A DNA stretch of 64,000 nucleotides, taken from positions 1-64,000 of the forward strand of contig NZ_JARHTP010000028.1 of NCBI RefSeq assembly GCF_029223485.1. Direction: 5' to 3'. The notes beneath the pieces are model-generated. The model had not been told where the DNA came from. It searched no databases and saw only the letters and a list, made by a program, of their open reading frames with translations. Source of the DNA: Streptomyces coacervatus. Lineage in GTDB: Bacteria > Actinomycetota > Actinomycetes > Streptomycetales > Streptomycetaceae. Shown in pieces: positions 16,947 to 25,320 of the stretch (positions within the stretch are counted from its first letter, which is position 1; every line of letters begins with the position of its first letter). Position numbers and translations under genes: made by a program.

Positions 16947-17579
16947 TCAGTAGCAGGGCTTGGATCCGGTCTTCACGCTCAGATGCAGGCCCGTGAGCCG
17001 GAAGGTCGCCGCACTCACCTCTCGGGTCGTCTGCTGCAGGTGATCGATGCGTACGGTGTCGGCCTGCTGACCGAAGACTCCCGCCAGGGCATTGGAACCG
17101 TCCCCGAAGGTCGACGCATCCTGCCCGATGGTGATGTTGCTGAACACCGCGTCGCCGCCGAGGTCGTCGGTGTGGACGACGAGATGGTCCGCGTGCGCGG
17201 GCTTGCCGCCCCCGCCGGCACCGATCCGCAGCGTGGTGTCGCCGACGACGGGGAGGTGAAGGACCATCGACTGGCACAGGTTGTACAGGTCGGCCGAATC
17301 GATGCCGGCGATGGCCTCCGGGTACGTCTCGGTCTTCGACCGGTCCGTCCCTACGTACTGGGTGAACCCGGTGCCTTGCAGCCGGTCGGCGGAGATCTTG
17401 AGGTTCTGTCCGGAAACCACCACGGACTGAGCGGAGACCGCGAGCGAGACAGGCAGGACGCCCGTGCCGATCGCCACCATGAGCGCCGCGGACGCCAGCA
17501 GCGTCGGCACCATCACCAAGCCGAGCCGCGTCCACCGGGTGTGCCCCGCGGGACGGGCGCCGGGATCAGGGAACGTCAT
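16947..17579 (-). CDS. DUF6230 protein, copy 2
   Basis: This 210-residue DUF6230 protein starts at ATG 17579, 5 nt after GGAGG; a GTG one codon earlier would sit too close to the ribosome site. It has one N-terminal membrane helix (LGLVMVPTLLASAALMVAIG, about residues 22-41) and the same beta-rich body as copy 1: VVVSGQNLKISADRL, DLYNLCQSMV, ITIGQDAS and QADTVRIDHLQQ. It ends in a Cys-containing tail (GSKPCY). The two copies are clearly tandem paralogues that have diverged strongly in the non-motif regions. It is first in the leftward set copy 2, copy 1, DUF6114. Function is unknown. Confidence 0.87.
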   Translation of the reverse strand: MTFPDPGARPAGHTRWTRLGLVMVPTLLASAALMVAIGTGVLPVSLAVSAQSVVVSGQNLKISADRLQGTGFTQYVGTDRSKTETYPEAIAGIDSADLYNLCQSMVLHLPVVGDTTLRIGAGGGGKPAHADHLVVHTDDLGGDAVFSNITIGQDASTFGDGSNALAGVFGQQADTVRIDHLQQTTREVSAATFRLTGLHLSVKTGSKPCY

Positions 17580-17736
17580 CACTGCCTCCCGGGCTCAAGC
17601 GGTGCCGAGCGGGGGCGCGACAACACCTACGCCGCCGGCCGCGGCCGTCCGGCCACAGCCTCATTGCAACCTGAGGTCCGGCGGTCGGCAACCGGAACCC
17701 GTCCGGACACCGAGCCCCCGAACGAGCCCACCGCAC

Positions 17737-17955
17737 CTACCGCTGCCACCGCCGGCCGGTGACGGAATCGGACCAGCCGGTCTGCCCGGGGTGCAGCTCG
17801 TGGGCGCCAACAAGCAGGCGTCCGCCCATGACTTGGGCGAACAGGCGGTGTTCGGCAGGGACTTGGAGGTCATACGAGGCTGGTGCCTTCGCGGAGTGCG
17901 TGCCGACGGTGAGCAGGGCCAGTCGCGCGCCCATGCAGCAGCCGGAGACGGCCAA
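17737..17955 (-). pseudogene. Possible dienelactone-hydrolase fragment
   Basis: A short leftward frame contains VSGCCMGARLALLTVGTH, which resembles the nucleophile-elbow region (G-x-C-x-G) of dienelactone hydrolases. Nothing recognisable of the family lies before or after it in any frame, so it would be a severed piece. The match is short, and chance resemblance is possible. Confidence 0.3.
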
Positions 17956-17986
17956 GCAGCTTCAGCGATTGCTCTATTCACCGCTG

Positions 17987-18018
17987 CAATAGATCGCTGA
18001 GCGCACAAGCATCTATTG
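17987..18018. repeat. 8-bp inverted repeat at the edge of the relic region
   Basis: CAATAGAT (17987-17994) and ATCTATTG (18011-18018) are perfect inverse copies 16 bp apart, lying directly before the DUF1275 fragment. This A+T-rich spacing resembles a LysR-type promoter site that lost its genes. Regulatory identity is inference. Confidence 0.5.
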
Positions 18019-18600
18019 GCCCGAATGGCCGCCGACGCGGCCGGTTTCTCCCTGGCCGCCTCGCTCGCGGCCCTCGTCTCGTTCGCCGTGGGCGCCCTGC
18101 TCGGCGGCCGCCTGGCGCACAGGGCGCGGGCCCACCGCGGCCGAGTGCTGTACCTGGCCCTGCTGCTGGAGACCGCCCTGTGCCTGGCGGCGTACGTCAT
18201 CGCGGAAGCCGCCGCCACCCCGTACCCGGGCAGCGCGCGCTACACGCTGATCGCACTCCTCGGCCTCGCCATGGGCGTGCAGAATGCCGCCGCACGCGCG
18301 CTGGCGGTACCCGATCTGACCACGACCGTACTGACGCTCACCATCACCGGAGTCGCCGCGGACAGCCGGGCAGCAGGCGGGAAGGGCGGCAAGGCGGGCC
18401 GCCGCACGCTCTCGGCGGCGGCGATGTTCACCGGCGGCCTTGCCGGCGTTCACGCTGACGCGCTCCGACGCCGCCTGGACTGTAGGCACCATGATCACCG
18501 CCCTGCTCACAGCCACCCCCGCCCTCCTGCCCACCTATCTGCTCGCCCCTGCCGGCGGGGCGCTGGCCGCAACGGTCGCGATACGACGCATCAGCGCAGG
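18016..18600 (+). pseudogene. DUF1275 (YoaK-like) membrane protein, truncated and frameshifted
   Basis: The frame from 18016 reads as the interior of a DUF1275 protein: AADAAGFSLAASLAALVSFAVGALLGG, LALLLETALCLAAYVIAEA and LGLAMGVQNAAARALAVPD are family-typical helices and the MGxQNA signature. The first 50 or so residues expected of the family are absent. Near 18440-18470 the frame leaves hydrophobic sequence and becomes His/Arg/Pro-rich, while another frame continues with MITALLTATPALLPTYLLAP. This is a 5'-truncated, frameshifted relic. No ribosome site precedes 18016. A sequencing error could explain the frameshift, but not the missing N terminus. Confidence 0.7.
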
Positions 18601-18665
18601 CCACGGGAACACGCGATGGCTGCCGCGTCCCTCACTGCCAGGCATGCCGTGTGGGAATGGGCAGG

Positions 18666-19994
18666 TCAGAGGCCCTTTGCTGCGGGCTCGAGAATCGCCA
18701 CACACTCCACATGATGAGTCATCGGAAACAGGTCGAACGCCCGCAGCGTCCGCACCTTGTAGCCGCCGTCACGGAAGTACCCCAGATCCCGCGCCAACGC
18801 CGCCGGATCGCACGCCACGTACGCGATCCTGCGTGCCCCCAGCGAGGCCAGGTGCTCCACCGTCTGGCGGCCGGCCCCCGCGCGCGGCGGGTCCAGGACG
18901 ATGAGGTCGACCTCGGTGATTCCGGTGCGCGGCAGGACGGACTCCACCTTGCCCTGCTCGATCCGCACCCGCTCGAAGTCGGCGAGGTTGTGCCGGGCGT
19001 CCTCGACGGCCCGCTTGCCGGACTCGATGCCGAGCACCGCGCCCTTCTCGCCGAGGCGGTCGGCGAGGGCGCCGGCGAAGAGGCCCACACCGCAGTACAG
19101 GTCCAGCGCCATGTCGCCCTTGCGCGGCAGCAGGCCCTGCATGACCGCCTTGACCAGGGTGTCGGCGGCCATCGGGTGGACCTGCCAGAAGCCGCCGCTG
19201 CCCACCCGGTGGGTCCGGCCGTCGGCCCGCTCGCGCACAAAGGCGCGGCCGTGGACACGGTGGATGCCGCCGTCCTTCTCCTCGACGCGCATCACGGACA
19301 CCGGCTTGTCGAGCTCGACGAGGGGCAGCCGGGCGCCCGGCCGAGGCTCCAAGATCACCATGCGGTCCTGGGAGCCGGTCGCCGCGATCGCCTCGACGGA
19401 TGCCATCCCGGACCAGTCGCGCTCCTCGATGCCCAGTTCGCTCACACCGGGAGCCGCGATCATGCAGTGCTCGATCGGCTCGACCTCGTGCGAACGGTGC
19501 CGGCGCAACCCGGCGTTGCCGTCGGCGTCCACCGTGTACTGCACCCGCGTCCGCCACTGCGGCACCTCGCCGGCGGGCAGCTTGTCGCCCTCGGCCGGCA
19601 TCACCGTGCCGTCCCAGCCGGCCTCCTCGGGCGTGAGGCCCGCGAGCCGCTGCAGCTGCTCGGCGAGGACCTCGCCCTTCAGCCGGCGCTGCGCCCCCGG
19701 CTTGGCGTGCTGCCAGTCGCAGCCGCCGCAGCGGCCGGGACCGGCGTAGGGGCAGGGCGCCTCGATGCGGTCCTTGGAGGCCGAGAGCACCTCGACCGCG
19801 TCCGCGCGCAGGAAACGGGCGCCCTCCTCGCCCTCCGTCACCCGCGCCACGACCCGCTCACCGGGCAGCGTGTGCCGGACGAACAGCACCTGGCCCTCGG
19901 ACGTACGGGCGATGCAGTGCCCGCCGTGGGCGACGGGGCCGATCTCGACCTCGTACTCCTCACCCACCAGCGACTTCTTCGGTTCTGTCTGCAT
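18666..19994 (-). CDS. TrmA/RumA-family 23S rRNA or tRNA uracil-C5 methyltransferase
   Basis: This 442-residue enzyme transfers a methyl group from SAM to C5 of a uridine in RNA. The start is ATG 19994 (MQTEPKK). A TRAM RNA-binding domain (about residues 8-65) is followed by the iron-sulfur cysteine cluster CPYAGPGRCGGC (about 75-86), the SAM-binding loop DLYCGVGLFAGALAD, the motif DPPRAGAGR, and the catalytic-Cys region YVACDPAALARDL. The cluster cysteines fit the RumA/RlmD branch rather than cluster-free TrmA. It lies downstream of the KimA-type transporter with a 118-nt gap, as in other Streptomyces. The exact RNA target cannot be told from sequence. Confidence 0.88.
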   Translation of the reverse strand: MQTEPKKSLVGEEYEVEIGPVAHGGHCIARTSEGQVLFVRHTLPGERVVARVTEGEEGARFLRADAVEVLSASKDRIEAPCPYAGPGRCGGCDWQHAKPGAQRRLKGEVLAEQLQRLAGLTPEEAGWDGTVMPAEGDKLPAGEVPQWRTRVQYTVDADGNAGLRRHRSHEVEPIEHCMIAAPGVSELGIEERDWSGMASVEAIAATGSQDRMVILEPRPGARLPLVELDKPVSVMRVEEKDGGIHRVHGRAFVRERADGRTHRVGSGGFWQVHPMAADTLVKAVMQGLLPRKGDMALDLYCGVGLFAGALADRLGEKGAVLGIESGKRAVEDARHNLADFERVRIEQGKVESVLPRTGITEVDLIVLDPPRAGAGRQTVEHLASLGARRIAYVACDPAALARDLGYFRDGGYKVRTLRAFDLFPMTHHVECVAILEPAAKGL

Positions 19995-20112
19995 GGCGGG
20001 GTGACTCCACAACATCGAAAGGGAAACAGCGAGAGGGAACTGCGAAAGAGAACAGCCGGACAACAGCCCACCAGTCTACGTGGGCGTCGTCCGGCCGTTT
20101 GACCGACGCCTG

Positions 20113-22167
20113 TCAGCCCTTGGTGTCCGAGGACTCCTTCGGCCGGCCCTCCTCGGCCGGACCGCGCCGCACCGAACCCGGCGCGTTCCACTCCTGCCGC
20201 TTGCGGGCCCGCACCTTCGCGGCCTCCGAGGACTGCAGCTGGTAGGGCACGGACGTGACCATGATGCCCGGCGTGAACAGCAGCCGGCCCTTCAGCCTGA
20301 GTGCGCTCTGGTTGTGCAGCAGGTGCTCGTACCAGCGGCCCACCACGTACTCGGGGATGATCACGGACACCGCGTCCCGCGGCGACTCCTTGCGCAGCCC
20401 CTTCACGTACTCGATGATCGGCCGCGTGATCTCGCGGTACGGCGAGTCGAGCACCTTCAGCGGTACGTCGATGCCGCGCTGCTCCCACTCCTCCTTCAGC
20501 GCCTTGGTCTCCGCCGCATCGACGTTGACTGTCAGCGCCTCCAGGGTGTCCGAGCGCATCAGCTTGGCGTAGGCGAGGGCACGCAGCGTGGGGCGGTGGA
20601 TCTTCGAGATCAGGACGACGGAGTGGACGCGGGACGGCCGTACGCTGTCGTCGCTGGGGCCCTCGGGCGCCGCGATCTCCGCGGCCACGCCGTCGTAGTG
20701 CTTACGGATCGCCGTCATCGTCGCGTAGAAGATCACCATGCCGAGCAGCGCGACCCAGGCGCCGTGCGTGAACTTGGTGACGAGGACGACGACCAGCACC
20801 AGGCCGGTGAAGAAGGCACCGAAGGCGTTGATCGCGCGGGAGCGCACCATGTGGCGGCGCTTGGCCTGGTCCTGCTCGACGGCCAGATGGCGGTTCCAGT
20901 GGCGGACCATGCCGGTCTGGCTGAGCGTGAAGGACACGAACACGCCGACGATGTACAGCTGGATCAGCCGGGTCGAGTCGGCGCCGTAGATCACGGTCAG
21001 GAGCGTGGCCGCGCCGGCGAGCAGCACGATGCCGTTGGAGAAGGCGAGGCGGTCGCCGCGGGTGTGCAGCTGGCGGGGCAGATAGCGGTCCTGGGCGAGG
21101 ATCGAGCCGAGGACCGGGAAGCCGTTGTAGGCGGTGTTGGCTGCGAGGAACAGGACCAGCGCGGTGGCCGCGGCGAGCACGACGAACAGGAAGCTGCCCT
21201 TGCCGAAGACGGCCTCGGCGACCTGGGTGATCACTGGGTTCTGGACGTAGTCGGCGCCGACCCCGATGCCGTTCTTGAGGAGGTCGGTGGCCGGGTTCTC
21301 GGCCATGCGGACCTTGGTCGTCAGGGCGAGGACGATGATCCCGCAGAACATGGTCACGGCGAGCAGGCCCATCGCGGCGAGCGTGGTCGCCGCGTTCTTC
21401 GACTTGGGCTTGCGGAAGGCCGGCACACCGTTGGAGATCGCCTCGACACCGGTGAGCGCGGCACAGCCGGAGGAGAAGGCGCGCAGCATCAGGAAGACCA
21501 GAGCGAATCCGGCCAGCCCCTGGTGCTCGGCCTTGATCGTGTACTGCGCCGTGGGCGCCCGCATGGTGTCGTCGAGCACCATCCCGCGGAACGCGCCCCA
21601 CGCGATCATGATGAAGACGCCGCCGACGAAGACGTAGGTCGGAATCGCGAAGAGCTTGCCGGACTCCTTCACGCCACGCAGGTTCATCAACGTGAGCAGC
21701 ACGATCACCGCGACCGCGCAGAGCACCTTGTGCTCGACCACGAACGGCACCGCGGAACCCAGGTTCTCGATGCCGGACGCGATCGACACGGCGACAGTGA
21801 GGACGTAGTCGACGAGCAGGGCGCTGGCGACGGTCAGGCCCGCCCTGGGACCCAGGTTGGTGGTGGCGACCTCGTAGTCGCCACCACCGCTGGGATAGGC
21901 GTGCACGTTCTGCCGGTAGGAGGCGACGACGGTGAACATGAGCACGACGACCGCGAGCGCGATCCACGGGCTGAAGTGGTACGCCGACACGCCCGCGATG
22001 GACAGGACCAGCAGCACCTCTCCCGGGGCGTAGGCCACGGAGGACAGCGGGTCGGAGGCGAAGACGGGCAGCGCGATGCGCTTCGGCAGGAGCGTTTCGC
22101 CCAGCCGGTCACTGCGCAGTGCGCGCCCGATCAAGATCCGTTTGGGCATGTCGGTCAGTTTGGACAC
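20113..22167 (-). CDS. KimA-type APC-superfamily potassium importer
   Basis: This 684-residue transporter has about twelve membrane helices (to residue 500) and a soluble C-terminal region (about 520-684) resembling a universal-stress-type regulatory domain. Its segments match the Bacillus high-affinity K+ importer KimA (formerly YdaO): ASDPLSSVAYAPGEVL, SYRQNVHAYPSGGGDY, LLVDYVLTVAVSI, FSSGCAALTGVEAISN and GVFVSFTLSQTGM. KimA is a proton-coupled K+ importer inhibited by c-di-AMP through its C-terminal domain. I chose GTG 22167 (VSKLTD) because homologues begin there; ATG 22149 is an alternative. It is divergent from two RCK/TrkA genes, which strongly supports a K+ role over the generic amino-acid permease label. 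Confidence 0.85.
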   Translation of the reverse strand: MSKLTDMPKRILIGRALRSDRLGETLLPKRIALPVFASDPLSSVAYAPGEVLLVLSIAGVSAYHFSPWIALAVVVLMFTVVASYRQNVHAYPSGGGDYEVATTNLGPRAGLTVASALLVDYVLTVAVSIASGIENLGSAVPFVVEHKVLCAVAVIVLLTLMNLRGVKESGKLFAIPTYVFVGGVFIMIAWGAFRGMVLDDTMRAPTAQYTIKAEHQGLAGFALVFLMLRAFSSGCAALTGVEAISNGVPAFRKPKSKNAATTLAAMGLLAVTMFCGIIVLALTTKVRMAENPATDLLKNGIGVGADYVQNPVITQVAEAVFGKGSFLFVVLAAATALVLFLAANTAYNGFPVLGSILAQDRYLPRQLHTRGDRLAFSNGIVLLAGAATLLTVIYGADSTRLIQLYIVGVFVSFTLSQTGMVRHWNRHLAVEQDQAKRRHMVRSRAINAFGAFFTGLVLVVVLVTKFTHGAWVALLGMVIFYATMTAIRKHYDGVAAEIAAPEGPSDDSVRPSRVHSVVLISKIHRPTLRALAYAKLMRSDTLEALTVNVDAAETKALKEEWEQRGIDVPLKVLDSPYREITRPIIEYVKGLRKESPRDAVSVIIPEYVVGRWYEHLLHNQSALRLKGRLLFTPGIMVTSVPYQLQSSEAAKVRARKRQEWNAPGSVRRGPAEEGRPKESSDTKG

Positions 22168-22351
22168 AACAGGTAATCGTAGGCGTTCGAACGGGCGCTC
22201 AACCACCGGCCACCCCCCATCTGCCCTCCGGGTGAAAACAGGGGCCGGTCCGGCTGCGGATTCCGCAGGTCGCCGAGGCGGCATGCCTATATGACAAGTA
22301 CCGCCCGTTTCCCCGACCGTCACGGGCCCGTTGCCGTCCCCCGGAGGTTCC

Positions 22352-22447
22352 ATGCACGCCACCGCAGAGTTGATCGGAGCCGCGGCGGCCCTCGTCGGCC
22401 TCGGAATCCTGACTCTTGCCAGCGTCCGCAGTATCAGCCGCCGCTGA
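22352..22447 (+). CDS. 31-residue single-helix membrane peptide
   Basis: ATG 22352 follows GGAGG with 4-nt spacing and opens a 31-residue frame. It reads as a short polar start (MHATAE), one hydrophobic helix (LIGAAAALVGLGILTLAS) and a basic tail ending in SRR. Codon third positions are mostly G/C, as expected for a translated frame. It lies in the gap between the KimA-type importer and the first RCK gene, on the RCK strand, 124 nt before it. Small helical peptides accompany K+ systems elsewhere (KdpF with KdpA), so an accessory or regulatory subunit is a reasonable hypothesis. No family name is known to me. Confidence 0.65.
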   Translation: MHATAELIGAAAALVGLGILTLASVRSISRR

Positions 22448-22571
22448 CGTCACACTCCGCACGGCAACCGTGCACAGGGGTGCCGACGTCCTACCGCGCG
22501 TGTGTAGCTTGGGCGTCTGTCTGAGACCCTGATGTGGCTGAGCAGTAACTCTTGACACCGGAAGGACGGTC

Positions 22572-23243
22572 GTGCACATCGTCATCATGGGCTGCGGAAG
22601 AGTGGGTTCCGCTCTTGCCCAGACCCTGGAGCAACAGGGGCACACGGTCGCAGTGATCGACCAGGACCCCACCGCCTTCCGCCGCCTCGGCCCTGGATTC
22701 GGCGGCCGCCGGGTCACCGGGATCGGCTTCGACCAGGACACCCTGCGCGAGGCCGGCATCGAGGAGGCCGGTGCCTTCGCCGCCGTGTCCAGCGGCGACA
22801 ACTCGAACATCATCTCCGCACGCGTGGCCCGCGAGATGTTCGGCGTGGAGAACGTCGCGGCCCGCATCTACGACCCGCGTCGTGCCGAGGTCTACCAGCG
22901 CCTCGGCATCCCCACCGTCGCGACGGTCCGCTGGACGGCCGACCAGATGCTGCGCCGGCTGCTGCCCTCGGGCGCCGAGCCGCTGTGGCGCGACCCCACC
23001 GGTGGTGTCCAACTCGCCGAAGTACACGCCTCCACGGCCTGGGTCGGCCACAAGATCAGCAGGATGCAGGAGGAGACGGGCGTCCGCGTGGCGTTCCTGA
23101 CCCGGCTCGGCGAGGCCATGCTGCCCAGCTCGCAGACGGTGCTGCAGGAGGGCGACCTGGTGCACGTGATGATGCGCACCGACGAGGTCGACAAGGTCGA
23201 GGCGTCCTTCGCCAAGGGTCCCGAAGAGGAGGGCGGTCACTGA
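22572..23243 (+). CDS. TrkA-type RCK potassium regulatory protein 1 (CeoB-like)
   Basis: This 223-residue cytoplasmic regulator has an N-terminal Rossmann RCK_N domain (MHIVIMGCGRVGSALAQTL, NAD/ATP-binding glycine loop, about residues 1-120) and an RCK_C domain (about 135-215). The GTG start has GGAAGGACGG upstream. Proteins of this type form rings that gate Trk/Ktr potassium transport in response to nucleotides or c-di-AMP. Its stop overlaps the start of a second RCK gene (TGATG), matching the ceoBC pair of mycobacteria. There is no TrkH-like channel gene nearby; the divergent KimA-type gene may be the functional partner, or a channel may lie elsewhere. Confidence 0.92.
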   Translation: MHIVIMGCGRVGSALAQTLEQQGHTVAVIDQDPTAFRRLGPGFGGRRVTGIGFDQDTLREAGIEEAGAFAAVSSGDNSNIISARVAREMFGVENVAARIYDPRRAEVYQRLGIPTVATVRWTADQMLRRLLPSGAEPLWRDPTGGVQLAEVHASTAWVGHKISRMQEETGVRVAFLTRLGEAMLPSSQTVLQEGDLVHVMMRTDEVDKVEASFAKGPEEEGGH

Positions 23244-23920
23244 TGAGGGTCGCCATTGCCGGTGCCGGTGCGGTCGGCCGCTCGATCGCGGGCGAACTGC
23301 TGGAGAACGGACACGAGATCCTGCTGATCGACAAGGCCCCCACGGCCATCTCGGTCGAGCGGGTCCCCCAGGCGGAGTGGCTGCTGGCCGACGCCTGCGA
23401 GATCACGTCGCTGGACGAGGCGGCACTGCAGCGCTGCAACGTCGTGATCGCCGCGACGGGCGACGACAAGGTCAACCTGGTCGTCTCGCTGCTCGCCAAG
23501 ACGGAGTACGGCGTCCCGCGCGTCGTGGCCCGCGTCAACAACCCCAAGAACGAGTGGCTCTTCAACGAGTCCTGGGGCGTCGACGTGGCCGTCTCCACCC
23601 CCCGCCTGATGTCGGCTCTGGTCGAGGAAGCGGTCTCGGTCGGCGACCTGGTCCGCCTCCTCCGCTTCAGCCACGGCGACGCCAACCTGGTGGAACTGAC
23701 GCTGCCGGAGGAGTCGGCCCTGGCCGGCACCCAGGTCGGCGACGTGGAATGGCCCGAGGACACGTCCCTGGTCACCATCATCCGCGGCACCCGAGTCCTC
23801 ACCCCCTCCCGCGACGACTCCCTGGAACCGGGCGACGAACTCCTGTTCGTAGCCGCCCAGGCCCGCGAGGAACAACTGGAGGACCTGCTGTCGGTACGGC
23901 GCGAGGACGCAACGGGCTGA
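23243..23920 (+). CDS. TrkA-type RCK potassium regulatory protein 2 (CeoC-like)
   Basis: This 225-residue protein starts at ATG 23243, inside the TGATG overlap with the first RCK gene. RCK_N (MRVAIAGAGAVGRSIAGELL, about 1-120) keeps the dinucleotide-binding glycines and a downstream acidic residue (LLIDKAP). RCK_C (about 140-220) includes PEESALAGTQVGDVEWPED. With its neighbour it probably forms a hetero-oligomeric gating ring. A hairpin at 23947-23978 ends the transcript. Role by family knowledge: control of K+ uptake. Confidence 0.92.
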   Translation: MRVAIAGAGAVGRSIAGELLENGHEILLIDKAPTAISVERVPQAEWLLADACEITSLDEAALQRCNVVIAATGDDKVNLVVSLLAKTEYGVPRVVARVNNPKNEWLFNESWGVDVAVSTPRLMSALVEEAVSVGDLVRLLRFSHGDANLVELTLPEESALAGTQVGDVEWPEDTSLVTIIRGTRVLTPSRDDSLEPGDELLFVAAQAREEQLEDLLSVRREDATG

Positions 23921-23946
23921 CCGCCTCGACCGACCGCTACGACGAC

Positions 23947-23978
23947 GAAGGGCGCCCCGAAATCAGGGGGCGCCCTTC
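23947..23978 (+). terminator. Terminator after the RCK pair
   Basis: GAAGGGCGCCCC pairs perfectly with GGGGCGCCCTTC across an 8-nt loop, and a T-rich tract follows. It is 27 nt past the stop of the second RCK gene. Confidence 0.9.
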
Positions 23979-23990
23979 GTCTTTGTCTCC

Positions 23991-24108
23991 AGCCCGTCCG
24001 GCTCGTCTTTGTCTTCAGCCCGTCCGGCGTTCGGTTTTTCAGCCCGTCCGGCGTTTGAGGACGAGGCCGTTCAGGCCGAAGCGGGGGTCTGGGGGCGGCA
24101 GCCCCCAG
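23991..24108. repeat. Triple AGCCCGTCCGGC repeat and closing hairpin
   Basis: AGCCCGTCCGGC occurs at 23991, 24017 and 24041. It is followed by GTTTGAGGAC and, at 24089-24108, a CTGGGGGC/GCCCCCAG hairpin just beyond the DUF3159 stop. I recognise this composite from many Streptomyces intergenic regions (from memory). The hairpin probably terminates the leftward DUF3159 transcript. Confidence 0.7.
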
Positions 24109-24111
24109 GGA

Positions 24112-24873
24112 CTACGCCTCCCGACGGTGCCGCCCGCCACTCGCCTCAGCCCCCGCGGCAGCGGCAGCCGCAGCGGCCCGCTCCTTCTCCGCCTGCTCCT
24201 CGGCTTCCATCTCCGCGAACACATCAATCGGCGCGGGCGCCTTCGCCAGGAACACCCACGTCAGCCACACGGCCAGCAGGAACGGCGGAATCTTCAGCGC
24301 CACCAGCACCCAGCCCAGCTGCGCCGTGTTGGCCCACCAGTACAGCGGAAAGAGGATCGCGCACTTGGCCAGCAGAATCAGACCCCAGGCCCAACTGGCC
24401 TTCGCATACGCCTTCTTGCGCCCCGGATTACGTGTCCGCCAGGAGAGGTTCTCCTTGAACACCGGCCCGAGGATCAGCCCGAGCAGCGGAACCCCGCACA
24501 ACGTCGTGACGATGTACGCCAGCGCCAGCCCCAGCGTGTACAGCATGCCCGGCAGATAGAAGTCCTTGGCATTGCCCGTCATCATCGCGAAGACGACACC
24601 GAAGGCGACGCCGAAGACACCGCTGAACGCATGCTTGACGGTGTCCCGCATGACCAGGCGGACCACCACGAGCAGCAGGGACACCGCGAGGGCGGCGATG
24701 GCCGACCAGTGCAGGTCCTTGTTGATCGTGAAGATGGTGACGAAGAGGAGGCCGGGCAGCACCGTCTCGACCATGCCCCGCACTCCGCCGAACGCCTCGA
24801 ACAGGGCGGCCTCGGTCACCGCCCGCGCGTCGTCGGCTTGAGTGTCTTCGGTCGGCTTGTCGAGCGACGTCAC
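24112..24873 (-). CDS. DUF3159 membrane protein
   Basis: This 253-residue integral membrane protein of the DUF3159 family is conserved across actinobacteria with no known biochemical role. The N terminus is cytoplasmic and acidic. About six membrane helices follow between residues 45 and 215 (for example LLFVTIFTI, IAALAVSLLLVVVRLV, ASWAWGLILLAKCAILFPL). An Ala/Glu-rich charged tail (EMEAEEQAEKERAAAAA) is likely helical. It starts 3 nt after the stop of an OB-fold gene, so the pair is an operon, as in other streptomycetes. The family resembles vitamin K epoxide or intracellular septation membrane proteins only superficially, so I assign no function. Confidence 0.85.
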   Translation of the reverse strand: MTSLDKPTEDTQADDARAVTEAALFEAFGGVRGMVETVLPGLLFVTIFTINKDLHWSAIAALAVSLLLVVVRLVMRDTVKHAFSGVFGVAFGVVFAMMTGNAKDFYLPGMLYTLGLALAYIVTTLCGVPLLGLILGPVFKENLSWRTRNPGRKKAYAKASWAWGLILLAKCAILFPLYWWANTAQLGWVLVALKIPPFLLAVWLTWVFLAKAPAPIDVFAEMEAEEQAEKERAAAAAAAAGAEASGGRHRREA

Positions 24874-24876
24874 CGG

Positions 24877-25275
24877 CTACTCCCGTCCGAGGGGTCTCAG
24901 TTCGTATTTCGGATTGAACAGCACCCGGCGGCCCCGGCTGAGCGAGACGCGGCCCGATGCGATCAGCCTGCGCCCCGGTTCTATGCCCACGATGGAGCGC
25001 CTGCCGAGCCACACCACGTCCAGGGCGGCGGAACCGTCGAACAGCTCGGCCTCCAGGGCCGGGACGCCCGCACGCGGCCGCAGGGTGACCGTGCGCAAGG
25101 TACCAGTAACCGTGACGATCTGTCGGTCGTGACAGTCACCGATCCGGGTACATCCGGCGGTCGCCGTGTCCTCACGCAGCTCCTCGGACTCCAGGTCCTC
25201 CTGCGACGAGGAGAGCCGGTCCAACATGCGCCGGAACCGGCCCACCGGCTTTTCGGAACGAGGAACAGCACTCAT
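24877..25275 (-). CDS. OB-fold nucleic-acid-binding protein
   Basis: This 132-residue soluble protein carries a single OB-fold of the tRNA-anticodon/RecG type in residues about 45-125 (QIVTVTGTLRTVTLRP, DGSAALDVVWLGRR, GRRLIASGRV). It has a charged N-terminal helix (RFRRMLDRLSSSQEDLESEELRE, about 13-35), a layout common in small actinobacterial OB proteins. It lies directly upstream of the DUF3159 gene with a 3-nt gap. It could bind single-stranded nucleic acid; the ligand is not predictable. Confidence 0.8.
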   Translation of the reverse strand: MSAVPRSEKPVGRFRRMLDRLSSSQEDLESEELREDTATAGCTRIGDCHDRQIVTVTGTLRTVTLRPRAGVPALEAELFDGSAALDVVWLGRRSIVGIEPGRRLIASGRVSLSRGRRVLFNPKYELRPLGRE

Positions 25276-25320
25276 GTCTGAAGCCTACCGGGGTGCACTG
25301 ACAGCCACGTACCCGCGGGC

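Noticed and set aside
17759..17992. Rightward frame with a CPGC start
   Set aside because: No family resemblance and poor codon bias; it overlaps the relic region.
20080..22176. 698-codon rightward open frame
   Set aside because: Antisense to the KimA-type transporter; His/Asp/Arg-rich, typical of a shadow frame.
23305..23330. Possible CRISPR-like or tRNA-like features anywhere in the window
   Set aside because: I found no spaced identical repeats of CRISPR type and no cloverleaf with a GTTCRA loop; TTCGAA-type matches lie inside protein genes.
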